From: Phocaeicola paurosaccharolyticus JCM 15092
GTDB lineage: Bacteria; Bacteroidota; Bacteroidia; Bacteroidales; Bacteroidaceae
Length of the DNA stretch: 64,000 nt
Assembly: GCF_000613805.1 (NCBI RefSeq)
Contig: NZ_BAJR01000005.1
Coordinates: 1 to 64,000 of the forward strand
Direction: 5' to 3'
Both the position numbers and the translations under genes were made by a program. Shown in pieces: positions 10,806 to 21,500 of this stretch (positions are counted from its first letter, which is position 1; each line of letters starts with the position of its first letter). Under the pieces are notes generated by a model. It did not search any database and was not told the DNA's origin. It saw nothing but the letters and a program-made list of their open reading frames with translations.

Positions 10806-11333
10806 TTAATTCCAGATTACTCTTATTGGTTTCTTTATCCACGGGAAATTTATCTTATGGTACTCTAACGGCAACTCTATAAGTACATCGAATGTACTCT
10901 TTTCAATAGTGAGTACCCACTCATTTTGACTCTCCTGTAACTCTCCATTACGAAGGAAAAAAGAGTATTGCATAGCTATTATTGAAGTATTATGAATTTT
11001 ATCCCATAGTATCTTTACATCTAGCAGAAGCTGATCCAAAATTTCTATCTCACCATCACTCAACTTATAATCTGTTGAGAGAGAAGAAGAATCCGTATAA
11101 TCTACAAGCAGACCATTTAGTTCCAAATCATTTGCAGATATATTTCTGTATTTCTTGTTAACAAGATACTGTATAACAAATATCGCATGTATTTTTGAAT
11201 CTATATCTTTGAAACTGTTCCCTGATCTATCAAGCATACCAAGTTTCTCAAAAAGAGGAGGAAATAGCGAAGATATTAATACAATACCTGCATTAGAAAC
11301 AGATAAAATCTTAAAGTTTTCTTCGTTTATCAT
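10806..11333 (-). CDS. Lone protein like the C-terminus of contractile-injection tape-measure proteins
   Basis: 175-residue soluble protein. Its pattern follows the C-terminal region of the Bacteroidota 'contractile injection system tape measure' family: SNAGIVLISSLFPPLFEKLGML (here broken into SNAGIVLISSLF and PPLFEKLGML), then HAIFVIQYLV, an ELNGLLV segment, a long helix with W-K, an NTS segment, FFLRNGEL, W-L-IE, DVLIELPLE and the closing FPWIKKPIRVIW. The family members I know are several times longer and lie in loci with sheath, tube and baseplate genes; none of those is present here. It may be an orphan relic or a protein reusing this fold. Recognised from family memory, not from a search. 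Monocistronic, low-G+C like its neighbours. Confidence 0.6.
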   Translation of the reverse strand: MINEENFKILSVSNAGIVLISSLFPPLFEKLGMLDRSGNSFKDIDSKIHAIFVIQYLVNKKYRNISANDLELNGLLVDYTDSSSLSTDYKLSDGEIEILDQLLLDVKILWDKIHNTSIIAMQYSFFLRNGELQESQNEWVLTIEKSTFDVLIELPLEYHKINFPWIKKPIRVIWN

Positions 11334-11416
11334 AATATAACTTTATATAATATATCGGTGTTAATAAAGTCTCAACGTCCTATTGAATCCTAAATATACT
11401 CTTTATTATTATAAAT

Positions 11417-12775
11417 TTACATCTGCAGATTTTTTAATATAGGATTACCATATTCATATTGATAAAGAGCAACCTGCAAATGTTTCTTATCTCCTTTTAT
11501 AGGAGATACAACAATATAATTCATATTTATGTTGTCTTGATCAAGCTGCTGGCTCTTGTCACGCATCTTTTTATCTTCCCATGTACCTGAATTGGCATAG
11601 ATACATTTTTCACCTCTGTCATTATCAAACGTCCATAAGTCTGGCTTATGAGTATGACCAAATATGACTATTCTGCAAGGAGAACGGTCATTATTAAAAT
11701 ATTGAACCGCGCTTTGCTTATCAATGAATCTTGTATCTAAACTTCCATTGATAGCTTCGTCTATATTAGTCATTACAGGTACATTATTGTAAACTAGCCT
11801 CTCCTCCCAAGCTGCTTGTGTAAAGAGATTATCATATAGTTTCATCTTTATTGAACCATCTTTATCATTATATGGAAGTATGTCATTAATTGAATAACTT
11901 TTTGTAAAGTTTCCTATGCCAGTATTTATTATAGGTTCAGAAAAATTGTCATCTACATATATTACTCCTGTAAGTACCTTAACCCATAATGAGTCATAAA
12001 TAGATTTACTAACTTGAGACGCATCGTTTTTATTAGTCAATGACACATATGATACTTTTGTGGATTCCTCAGGTGTTGTAGGATTGGTAAAAGAGTTAGC
12101 AGCTATCCTCGCAAAGAAATATCCGGGAGGTAATATTGTATTTGGAGCATCATTGTCAGCACCACCTGGAGTTATGTTTGCAAAGAAATCATATCTGTGA
12201 CCATGTTCAATAGCTATCTGAGGATAATCTATAGGTGAATATGTACCTACACCCCATTTATTACCGCTATCACGAGCCTGATTGACTCCTGGAAGTCCAA
12301 TATTTACATTCTCAGCAGTAAATCCCATGTCATGGTTACCTGGAACATATGTCAGCTTTATCTTACCCTCACTGATAATATCATTAAGTGCTTTGAATAC
12401 GCCACTATTTGTGACAACAGTTTTCCTAATAAAATCTGCTTGAGTACCATTATTGTATGTGTTGGTGCGAGATGGAACGTACCACTCATCAAAAATATCA
12501 CCTCCCAACACAAGCTCCTTGATTGTACTGGATTTTTTTACATTTGTCAGGAACTCTTGCAGACGAGCAAGATGTTTTACATTCTCAGAGTATGTAATAT
12601 CATTTCCTAGATGTAAATCACTAATAATAACAACTTTGTCGCGTATTTTATTATTACTGACACTAATTGTGTCGAATGGGTTTGTCCCAATAGGATCATC
12701 ATCCTTTGAAACACAAGAATTAAATAAGCACAGAAGAGTGGTAAACGAGAGTGTTAATAGAGTTTTGTTCATCAT
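11417..12775 (-). CDS. Lipoprotein metallophosphoesterase
   Basis: Calcineurin-like phosphoesterase of about 452 residues anchored as a lipoprotein. Start set at 12775 (MMNKTLLTLSF), since a signal peptide with lipobox LFNSC follows; the ATG at 12802 would put ten residues before it. Metal-binding motifs are all present: SDLHLGND (D-x-H), GGDIFDEW (GD-x2-D), PGNHDM, EHGHRYD and FGHTHKPD. It should hydrolyse a phosphomonoester or phosphodiester outside the cytoplasm; the substrate is not evident. Monocistronic. Confidence 0.87.
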   Translation of the reverse strand: MMNKTLLTLSFTTLLCLFNSCVSKDDDPIGTNPFDTISVSNNKIRDKVVIISDLHLGNDITYSENVKHLARLQEFLTNVKKSSTIKELVLGGDIFDEWYVPSRTNTYNNGTQADFIRKTVVTNSGVFKALNDIISEGKIKLTYVPGNHDMGFTAENVNIGLPGVNQARDSGNKWGVGTYSPIDYPQIAIEHGHRYDFFANITPGGADNDAPNTILPPGYFFARIAANSFTNPTTPEESTKVSYVSLTNKNDASQVSKSIYDSLWVKVLTGVIYVDDNFSEPIINTGIGNFTKSYSINDILPYNDKDGSIKMKLYDNLFTQAAWEERLVYNNVPVMTNIDEAINGSLDTRFIDKQSAVQYFNNDRSPCRIVIFGHTHKPDLWTFDNDRGEKCIYANSGTWEDKKMRDKSQQLDQDNINMNYIVVSPIKGDKKHLQVALYQYEYGNPILKNLQM

Positions 12776-12897
12776 ATTTATAGATTTATACTTAGTAAAC
12801 AATTAAGTCAGTAAGTGTATTTTCAATAATTTAAAATAAATTTATATAGAATGGTTAAATAAACTAAATATATCAATAACTTAGATATTTTCAGCAA

Positions 12898-12905
12898 TAT
12901 ATTTG
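12898..12905 (+). promoter_or_regulatory. -7 element of the OM barrel gene promoter
   Basis: TATATTTG, an exact TAnnTTTG match, 32 bases before the ATG at 12938. Confidence 0.5.
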
Positions 12906-12937
12906 CGTAATTTTTTTCAACAGATCAACAAACGTAG

Positions 12938-13591
12938 ATGAAATTAACAAAAATGAAAAAGGTTGCTCTTCTATTATTATTAATTATATCCGGACTCACT
13001 TCAATCAATGCTCAAAGTCATCTTCCTGAAAAATATGGTATAGTATTAGGTGGAGGTATTGGTATTCCTATTATTGATAGTTATGATAATTCAGAATATG
13101 AAAATTGGAATCGTCCCGGTTACTTACTATCGGCTGAAGCACGCTTGCACTTTACCGAAAATGTTGCATGTGGATTTAAATATGACTACATACGTTCAAA
13201 AAAGGGTGATAACAAGATGCATGTAAACTTTATTGCTCCAGAAATTGTTTTGAGATATAATTTTGATGATTCAAAGAAAGGAGTATATTTCAGTATTGCG
13301 CCAGGATATATGGATTATGAACAGAAATTATATATTAGTGGAAGCAGATATGGACAGAATTATCAAAAGGGGTATTTTGCTATAGATTTTGGATTGGGAT
13401 ATGAATTTAATATGTCTAGAAATGTGAATGGTATATTCAAATTAAACTTTCTTACAGCCGACTGGGGTGTGAATCCTAATGGCCGTCTTTTTAATCCAGA
13501 TCCAGATTATGATGACGGAGAAAACCACAACTGGTTTAAGAACGATATAACTTTCATTAATCTTGGCTTCGCACTTCAGTTTGGTAAATGA
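12938..13591 (+). CDS. Outer-membrane beta-barrel protein
   Basis: 217 residues with a Sec signal peptide (KKVALLLLLIISGLTSINAQ) and a body of alternating aromatic/glycine strands (GIVLGGGIGIPI, YLLSAEARLHF, YFSIAPGYM) closing with FINLGFALQFGK, a C-terminal strand ending in the usual barrel style. Likely an eight-strand porin-like outer-membrane protein. Start at 12938 or at the ATG five codons on (12953). Function unknown. Confidence 0.75.
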   Translation: MKLTKMKKVALLLLLIISGLTSINAQSHLPEKYGIVLGGGIGIPIIDSYDNSEYENWNRPGYLLSAEARLHFTENVACGFKYDYIRSKKGDNKMHVNFIAPEIVLRYNFDDSKKGVYFSIAPGYMDYEQKLYISGSRYGQNYQKGYFAIDFGLGYEFNMSRNVNGIFKLNFLTADWGVNPNGRLFNPDPDYDDGENHNWFKNDITFINLGFALQFGK

Positions 13592-13660
13592 TAAACTCAA
13601 TTAATTACTATCAATAGTACATATTACTATTCTAAAGAGTAAATAATGATTTATTTACTC

Positions 13661-13668
13661 TATCTTTG
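13661..13668 (+). promoter_or_regulatory. -7 element of the hemolysin III gene promoter
   Basis: TATCTTTG, an exact TAnnTTTG match, 17 bases before the preferred ATG at 13686. Confidence 0.5.
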
Positions 13669-13685
13669 ACTTCAAATTGATAATA

Positions 13686-14306
13686 ATGGAAATTAGACAG
13701 ACAAAAGAGGAGATAGCTAATACCCTGACTCACCTGACAGGCATGTTGCTAATGCCATTGGCTCTAGTATTGCTGATGCTTAAAGATAACAACTCCCTTA
13801 CCATATTTGCTATTATGGTATTCTGTATATCCGGTTTTCTTATGTATACAGCCTCAACACTATACCATTGGTCTTTACCAGGAGAGACAAAGCGTATACT
13901 CCGATATTTTGACCATATAAATATCTACATGCTTATTGCAGCTTCATATACACCAATCCTTCTTTGTGCAGTCGGTGGAGTTCTAGGATGGATAATGTTT
14001 GGCGTTATTTGGGGGATAGCTCTTCTTGGTACATTCTTTAAAATATTTTTCCTCGGTAAATATCCTAAATTATCACTCGCATTGTACCTAATAATGGGTT
14101 GGAGTATAATAATCATTGCACCATCAATTTGGAAGAACCTTTCATCTACAGCACTAATATTTTTGCTGTTAGAGGGCATTTTCTACTCTTCAGGCTGCTA
14201 TTTCTATGCCAATGATTCAAAGGTATCATACTATCATGCTGTATGGCACCTATTCGTATTAGGCGGAACACTCTCCCACCTTGCAGTAGTATGGTATATA
14301 CTATAA
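13686..14306 (+). CDS. Hemolysin III family membrane protein (TrhA/YqfA type)
   Basis: About 206-residue integral membrane protein of the PAQR/hemolysin III superfamily with seven predicted transmembrane helices. Conserved family residues seen: HLTGMLL in helix 1, STLYHWS, FDHINIYMLIAASYTP, and YHAVWHLFVLGG followed by SHLAVVWY; the histidines and aspartate form the zinc site of this superfamily. Bacterial members affect membrane energetics or lipid homeostasis; haemolytic activity is not general. Start placed at 13686 (MEIRQTKEEIAN). It converges with the phzF-like gene, 23 bases away. Confidence 0.88.
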   Translation: MEIRQTKEEIANTLTHLTGMLLMPLALVLLMLKDNNSLTIFAIMVFCISGFLMYTASTLYHWSLPGETKRILRYFDHINIYMLIAASYTPILLCAVGGVLGWIMFGVIWGIALLGTFFKIFFLGKYPKLSLALYLIMGWSIIIIAPSIWKNLSSTALIFLLLEGIFYSSGCYFYANDSKVSYYHAVWHLFVLGGTLSHLAVVWYIL

Positions 14307-14329
14307 GTCTATACCACACTACTTAAGTT

Positions 14330-15208
14330 TTAAAGCAGATATACACCCTCTATTCTAACAGTAGCTTTACCACCAAAAAGGACTTCTAATCCATTGGTTT
14401 TTAGCTTAACGCTGTTGAATATAATATTGTCGCCACCTTGCTCTACACTTATAGGACTACCATCCCATAAATTATGTTTTAAAAGATAGTTTGCAAATGC
14501 ACTATTACCTGAGCCTGTTGCTGGATCTTCAAGATAACCAAATTTAGGTGCAAAGACTCGAGTATGAGCAAAATAATCTGGTTGGCTGCACTGTTTTGAG
14601 TATATTAGAATAGTATCAATATCATTATCAAGAACGAACTGTTTAAGATATTTCTCATCAGGATAAATTGTTATCTCCTTATCTAGACTGTTTATAGGTA
14701 CTATAAGTGTTCTTAGTCCTGCATCAATTAAATCTATATCATATTTATCTGATATATCATCACTACTTATATTAAGTGCCTGAGCTATTCTATCCTTGGA
14801 TATATTACAATTGAAAAAAAGTGCTTTCGGTGCTGTTATATAAATTGAATCTTCACTTTTTAAGTTGTTATAAACAGTAAGAACACCCTTTTTATTGGTC
14901 TCTATAGAAATCTTATCTCTATCTCTCCATGATTCATTACCTTTGATAAGCTCGTACATTGTAGCAATTGTACCATGACCACAAAAGTCTACTTCACATT
15001 CAGAAGAGTAATACGTAAGTTTGCAATCAGCAACTTTTGAGTCAGAACAAAACACAACTTCGCTTACAAAGCCGGCATGTTCTTTTCCAATTTTTAGATA
15101 CTCATTATCTGTCAATTTATCTTTACCTGTTACGATATAAGCAGCAGGGTTTCCCATTGATTTTCCGCTAGTAAAAGCATCAACCTTTTTATAACTATAT
15201 CTTTTCAT
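14330..15208 (-). CDS. PhzF family isomerase/epimerase
   Basis: 292-residue protein of the PhzF (diaminopimelate-epimerase fold) family. Seen: YKKVDAFTSGKSMGNPAAYI at the N-terminus, GFVSEVVF, CEVDFCGHGTIATMYEL and DPATGSGNSAFANYLL. Members catalyse isomerisations by proton shuttling through an active-site Glu; phenazine synthesis is not implied since no phz genes are near. Substrate unknown. It lies 20 bases downstream of the GH-A hydrolase gene and may share its transcript. Confidence 0.85.
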   Translation of the reverse strand: MKRYSYKKVDAFTSGKSMGNPAAYIVTGKDKLTDNEYLKIGKEHAGFVSEVVFCSDSKVADCKLTYYSSECEVDFCGHGTIATMYELIKGNESWRDRDKISIETNKKGVLTVYNNLKSEDSIYITAPKALFFNCNISKDRIAQALNISSDDISDKYDIDLIDAGLRTLIVPINSLDKEITIYPDEKYLKQFVLDNDIDTILIYSKQCSQPDYFAHTRVFAPKFGYLEDPATGSGNSAFANYLLKHNLWDGSPISVEQGGDNIIFNSVKLKTNGLEVLFGGKATVRIEGVYLL

Positions 15209-15228
15209 GTTGTAATGATAATTATTTA

Positions 15229-17060
15229 TTATTCAGTAAATATAGAAATAAAACTAATAGGTTGTAATAAAATCCTTACAAATCCATCGGTTACATTAAC
15301 TTTGCTCTCTTTCATAGACTCTTTAGAGTTAGTAACATATACTCTAACACTTTTCACATTATCAGGTAATCCTTTAATTGTCGCTTCACGGCTTGCTCCA
15401 TTATTCACCAAATGAAGTGCATACTCACCTCTAACTATGTTTGCAAAAGCTGCAACATTTACATTCTCTTTATTAACCTTAGCAGGTATATGCATAGACT
15501 CTTCAGGTGTTGATGCAAGTTGTTTTATATTCCAGAACCTTTGAGTCGTTCTTAATGGTCCCTCAGTTCTAAAAATGCCATCACCCAAAAGAAGTGAATA
15601 ATCTGATGTGAGTTGCCACTGAAGTATAGATTTAGGTTGACTAAGTGCACATATTCTCGTATAGAGGTTTATCTCATATAGAGCGAACGTAGACTCATTG
15701 AAAATCTCAGGATATCCATATGCTGCCGCATCAGTACTGCCCTCACCAACTATGAGTGGCACATTGAGCTTTCTTGCAGCTTCTCTCCATTTAATCAGTG
15801 TTACATCATCACAGCCTCTCCAAGAGTGGAAAGACACTGCACCAATATATGGAAGTGCATTTATATCATTAAGTGCTGGAACTATAAAGTCATACGTTGT
15901 AGCATCTGAATTATCTCCAAGTAGCAGTTTTGTTGGCAGAGCTCTTTTTGCAAGATATTCACCAAACTCTTTAATGAAATCACAATGTTCCTGTGGAGTA
16001 TGTATTATGTCAATACCTAAATCAGATTCATTGAAAGAGAACATATCTATCTCAATGCCGCAATAACTTTTTATATATGATAAATAATCAGCTATAGATT
16101 TATATATTTTCTCCTTTTTGCTGTTATCAAGTCTGTAGGCCTGTATGCCACCTACACGTTTATAATTTTCTGGTCTACCATCAATAGCCCAAACAGGTGG
16201 AAACCAACAACTCAAAATCACAGGCATTCCTTTAGCTTTAAGTTGTCTTGCCATCTCAATACTCTCATAAAGATGCTTGATAAGTTTACCATTCACTGCA
16301 TCTTTTATTGGATCTGTATTCTCATTAGCTTGCCATGCACTCCAAGGGAATTCAACACGACCATAAGCAACACGTATATTATTCAAGCAGTAGCCAATGA
16401 CCTTTTGATCTTTATCAGGACTCTGTAATCTGAAATTTCCTCCCATTCCTGAGAACAGATTTCCTGGGTTCTTAACATCAAGCTCAACAACAACCCCTTC
16501 ATGATCTATCTTTCCGTTTGTATTAATCTCTATTGATACACTATCTTTTTCACCTCTCTGTACACCTTTAGCTAACTCGATATATATAATCTTAATTCCA
16601 TCTCTCTTATCAATAAATGATTTCAATGATTTGCTTAATTTAAACTCTAGCTCTCTTGTTGATGATTTTACCCCTATTTTTCTATTACTTATTGAAATCT
16701 TTGCATCATTATAGTTCTTTGAAGATATGTCAATACGAAAATAAATCGGTTCATTAATGGTAGTATCAGCCTTATATGTCAAATCGACCTTAACTTTCTT
16801 TGCAGATACATCTTCTACTCTTTCATTAAACTCGATATTTCTTACTCTTGTTATAACATTTTGCATGTTATTCTCTCTGTGATATTTTGGACGTACCTGT
16901 TTCTCTTTTCCTGTGGCCTCGATATCACCATTCAAATTTCCCACAGCCAAGGAAGATTCAAAATCAATAAGTTCACCATCTACCTAACGCCGGTCATATT
17001 ACCCCATGCCATTACCTCTGTTTGTGAAGAGATACTATTAGATAATCTAGTATCCACTTC
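15229..17060 (-). CDS. Clan GH-A glycoside hydrolase (GH30/GH39-like), 5' part frameshifted
   Basis: TIM-barrel hydrolase with a C-terminal beta-sandwich. The acid/base is the Glu in SFNESDLG and the nucleophile the Glu in VGEGSTD, the N-E and E pattern of clan GH-A. The frame upstream of 16983 is broken: restoring one G in the minus-strand GTTAGGTAG joins EVMAWGNMTGVR to VDGELIDFESSL, which looks like the usual N-terminal beta-domain of this enzyme type. That upstream part is at present read in the frame of the AGE epimerase, so the 5' boundary is uncertain and no signal peptide is visible. Likely a beta-glucosidase or xylanase type activity; the exact family needs a search. Confidence 0.7.
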
Positions 17061-18289
17061 AAATCCCATTCTGCCATTATGGTAAGGACAATTCCAAAGT
17101 GATATTTTTGCTTCCTTAATGTTTGGTATGCCCTCCTCTGATACAGAACGGAACCACTCACCATATTTATTATCTACATGGTATTTTTTTATAAATGACC
17201 AGAACCGATATGCGTAATCAAGATATTTCTCATTACCGGTAATTTTATAGGCATTTATGCATCCTAAAACAGATTCAGCCTGACACCACCACGATGAGTC
17301 TTTACGGTAATGCTCTCCATTACGTTCATACATCATCGATCCCATTTTGCTGACACCCTCTTTAAGGGCTACATCAACCATATCGACAGCAATCTTGCTA
17401 ACCTTTTCAATAACCTTCTCTTTACCTAGTACCTCTGCTGCTTCAGACAAAAGCCATGATGTCTCAATATCATGTCCGTAAGAGTCAATATCGGCTAAAC
17501 TATTCCAGTTATTATCACAATATATTATTAGATGTTTCCTTTGGCTGTCATAGAGCTTTGTTGTAAGCAGATCTATAAGTGATTCAAGTCTATTCTTTAA
17601 TGCATCGTTTTTCCAAACTCTATATAGAGAAGTATAAGCCTCTAGTACATGAATATGAGTGTTCATGGTCTTAGTAGCTGTTCCGTCACCATCATATCCA
17701 ATCTTTTCTGGAGTCTTCCAATCTCTTGTGAATGACTCGATGTAACCATCCAACTTATGGTCACGTACCTTATCTTCAAGAACATTATATATCTCAATCG
17801 CTTTTTGCAAGCTCTCACTATTCCCTGTAGCTCGGTAATGTTCACTTAATCCATAAATAGCATAAGCCAAGCCATATGTCTGCTTAATGTCTCCATTTTG
17901 AGGAGTGCCGTCAGCATTTATCTGCCAAAAGGTACCACCATATATAGGATCTATAAAATGATCTATAAAATATTTTTGGGCTCTGTTTGCCATATTTAAA
18001 TATTCATCACCACCATATAGCGATATGCCTGAGAGAAGGTCCATAGAATACGAGCATTAAGTACACCTCCTTTAGGTGCATTCTTATCAGGAGTTCCATC
18101 ACGATAGACAGTACCATAAAATCCTCCTGAAGGATCTACACTATAATTGATCCAAAAAGGAAGAACACTCTCTTTTATGTTTGAAACCACTTCTGAACGA
18201 AAATGATTAACCTCTATCTTTTTTGCTATTAGTGAGAAAGGAAAGAGAGAGAGGATTAGAATTGTAGTTAATGTTTTGACCTTACTCAT
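17061..18289 (-). CDS. AGE-family epimerase (cellobiose/N-acylglucosamine 2-epimerase type), frameshifted
   Basis: Alpha/alpha-barrel epimerase. Start at 18289 (MSKVKTLTTILIL), giving a hydrophobic leader (TTILILSLFPFSLIA) that suggests export, unusual for a family that is often cytosolic. Family features: ILWTFSQAYR, YGGTFWQINADGTP, TMNTHIHVLEAYT, SYGHDIETSWLL, WWCQAESVLG and WNCPYHNGRMGFE. The N-terminal 98 codons and the rest are in different frames; one extra base near 18014-18021 restores AYRxYGGDEYLNMA. The open frame runs on through TRLSNSISSQTEV into sequence that belongs to the next enzyme and stops at 16980. Expected to epimerise the C2 of a reducing-end glucose, such as cellobiose. 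Confidence 0.8.
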
Positions 18290-18486
18290 GGTGACTATTT
18301 TTAAATTATATATCACAAATTTACATTTATTAATCACTTCTCATCTTTATACTTTGAATAATATCAGGATATTATGTATCCAATAAGTATACTATTTGTA
18401 ACCACGCCCTCTATATGAAACAAATCAAGACTGAATTAGATATATATTGTTACCATACTCCTATTCAGCATTCAATAATAAATTAT

Positions 18487-18494
18487 TAAATTTG
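18487..18494 (+). promoter_or_regulatory. -7 element of the hybrid regulator promoter
   Basis: TAAATTTG, exact TAnnTTTG match, 20 bases before the ATG at 18515. Confidence 0.45.
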
Positions 18495-18514
18495 TTATAT
18501 ATAAATCTTTATAC

Positions 18515-21500
18515 ATGAATAAAACGACTACATATATTTTACTCCTGTTATTATTAGTATTACCATCCTCTTTGACAGGTGCTCAGATTACTGAGAGTGA
18601 GAATATAATGTTTCACAAAATACCAAATAAATTATCTAGCCAAAGTATAACATCAATCTTTAGTGATTCGCATGGTTATATATGGATTGGTACTACTTAC
18701 GGACTTAATAGATATGATTCATATTCTTATCAGAACTATTTCAACAGTAATGTTGGATTACCCGACAACGATATACGTGATATATTCGAGGACCCTGATG
18801 GGAATGTATGGATAAATACACGACTTGGCTACTCCATATTTGATTATAGCTTAGGTACCTTTAAAAATGACGTAAAGAAGAGATTAAAAAAGTTCAACAT
18901 TGATTCTCCTTCAAGGATGCTTGTTGGATCCGACAATAACAGAAAATATATATACAGCTACAACACAACACAACTTTTTATATACAATCACGAAAACAAA
19001 ACATCTAAAAAAACTCCTCTGCAACCAAGACCTATAACTAGCATCTTTGTTTCGGACAACAGAGTTTACACAACCTATTTGGATGGTTCTCTCTTTTATA
19101 CAGAGATTAGCTCTGGAGAAACAAGAAGAGTCCCAATACCTGATAAATGGGTAGGCGAACTAAAAAACAGAACTATTAAAGTATATGTTGACAATGAAGG
19201 TGGTTTATGGCTCTACACATACCAAAACACTTTACTACTATACAAGAAAAACCATAACTCTCAATGGGAAGAGATAGATTTAGGTGTAGATACCAGATCG
19301 TTCAACAGAATAAAGAGTATAGAACAGGATAAAGAGGGGTATATATGGATTATCTCAAGTCATAATGGTGTATATAGATACCACATAGACACAAAAAAAA
19401 TAGAGAACATGCAGAATCACTATCTGCAGAACCACTCTATAAATAGTAACAATTTAAGTGCTTTACATATAGATAAGGATGGTATAGTATGGATTGGTAA
19501 CTTCAAAAAGGGAGTAAACTACTATGTACCAAACTCACAGGTGATACTTAATTATCAATATGAGAGATACAATGACATTACAGCTTTTGCAGAGACAGAT
19601 AGACATCTATATCAAGGCACCGATGGAGGAGGATTAATTGAGCTAGATAAAAGAGATGGCACAAGGAAAAAGTTGAATTTTCCTGCAACATCATTGTAAC
19701 AATGAAGAAAGACTCGCAGGGTGTTTTATGGATGGGATGTTACCAGAATGGTCTTGTAAGCTTCGATAATGGAAAGATAAAACACTACAACACTAAAAAC
19801 AGTGCTATGAAAGATGATGATATTTATGGCATAGTCGAAAGTGATAAAGGAGAAATATGGATGGCTTCTTTGAATGGTCATATAATGATTCTTGATAAAA
19901 AGAGTGGAAAGATTAGCTCTATTGATTTTGACGGAGCTACAAATTTTCTGGATCTTGTTGCAGGCGAGAAAGGTGTACTTTATGCTGCTTCATCAAAAGG
20001 AATATTGAAGATAAATACAAATACAAGAAAATATAAGTGGATTGATGATAAAATATTCGCTCCATATTCTCTTAACGGATCAGAGATACAAACACTTCTT
20101 TATGACAGCCGTGGATGGTTATGGGTTGGTCATTCTAATGGTGTAACAGCAATTACCAAACAAACTAAAAAAGTACTATTCTTTAATCAGAAGAATGGGC
20201 TTCCTATAAATAAGGTAAAGTCGATTATTGAAGATGATAACAACCAGATTTGGATTGGTACCTGTAACGGTATAACACGAATAAACCTATCTCAGAATAC
20301 TCCTAAGTTAGTGAGCTATGGCATTGACGACGGATTGTTATATGCCGATGTAAATGAACGTGCAATGTTCAAGAACATAATAGGAAATATTCTTATTGGC
20401 ACTCCAAACGGATATATGGAACTTGTTCCACAAGAGATACTTAAAGATGAATACAATGAGAGAGTGGTGCTCACTCATATTGTAGAACAACATACGCACG
20501 AATCAAGCCCTACAAACAGAACAATACCTGAAGGGACTGAGAAACTGACTATTGGTTCCGACATAAAATATTATAGTCTGAATTTCTCTACACTAGACTT
20601 CAAAGAGAAGGGAAAGATTATCTATTCATATTGCATAGACAGTGACAAGAACAACTGGACTGATATGATGGATAATAAACTTGATATCTCATTATTGCCT
20701 CCGGGAACATATAATCTTAAAGTAAAAGCACGTAACGTAGATGGTATATGGAGCAGAAAGAGTCTTGAAATGACTATATCTATACTGCCACCATGGTGGA
20801 GAACAAAGATTGCATACTCCATATATCTAATAGCTGTTATAGCATTTATTACTTTCATATTTATTCAATATAAAAGAGCACAGAAGAGAAAAGTATTACT
20901 CAAGAACATAGAGTTAGAGAACAAGCAATCTCAGAAAATTAACGAGATGAAGTTGCAGTTCTATGCAAACATAAGCCATGAACTGCGTACTCCCCTATCT
21001 CTAATCATAGGACCTTTGGAAGAGTTTGTTAATGAGAACCCTCAATATGGCACAGGAATCCTACAGATTGCGCGTAATAATGCCGGTTATCTTCTTGAAC
21101 AGATAAACCAGTTACTTGACTTCAGGAAACTTGATGCTGCAGCCGAGAGCTTGCAGTTGAAAAATGATAATATCATAATTCTACTAGACTCAATCTTCCA
21201 CTCATTCGATATCCTAGCTAAAAAGCACAATATAAAATACACTATACAGCTGCCACAGAAGCCTATATTTATAGATTTCGACTACGAAAAGGTAAAGAAG
21301 ATAATAAATAATCTATTGAACAATGCCTTCAAGTTCACTCCTGATAAAGGAGAGATACGAATGACAGTTGATATTAAGGATAATCAGTTGAACATATGTA
21401 TTGCTGACACAGGATGTGGAATAGATAATGAGTCTAAGGATAAGATTTTCCAACGTTTCTATCAGAGTAAAAATTCAGTTGAGGGAAATACAGGAAATGG

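Noticed and set aside
13686-14306. Haemolysin virulence factor
   Set aside because: The family name is historical; the sequence is an ordinary PAQR-type membrane protein.
14330-15208. Phenazine biosynthesis gene
   Set aside because: PhzF-family proteins are widespread; no other phz gene is present.
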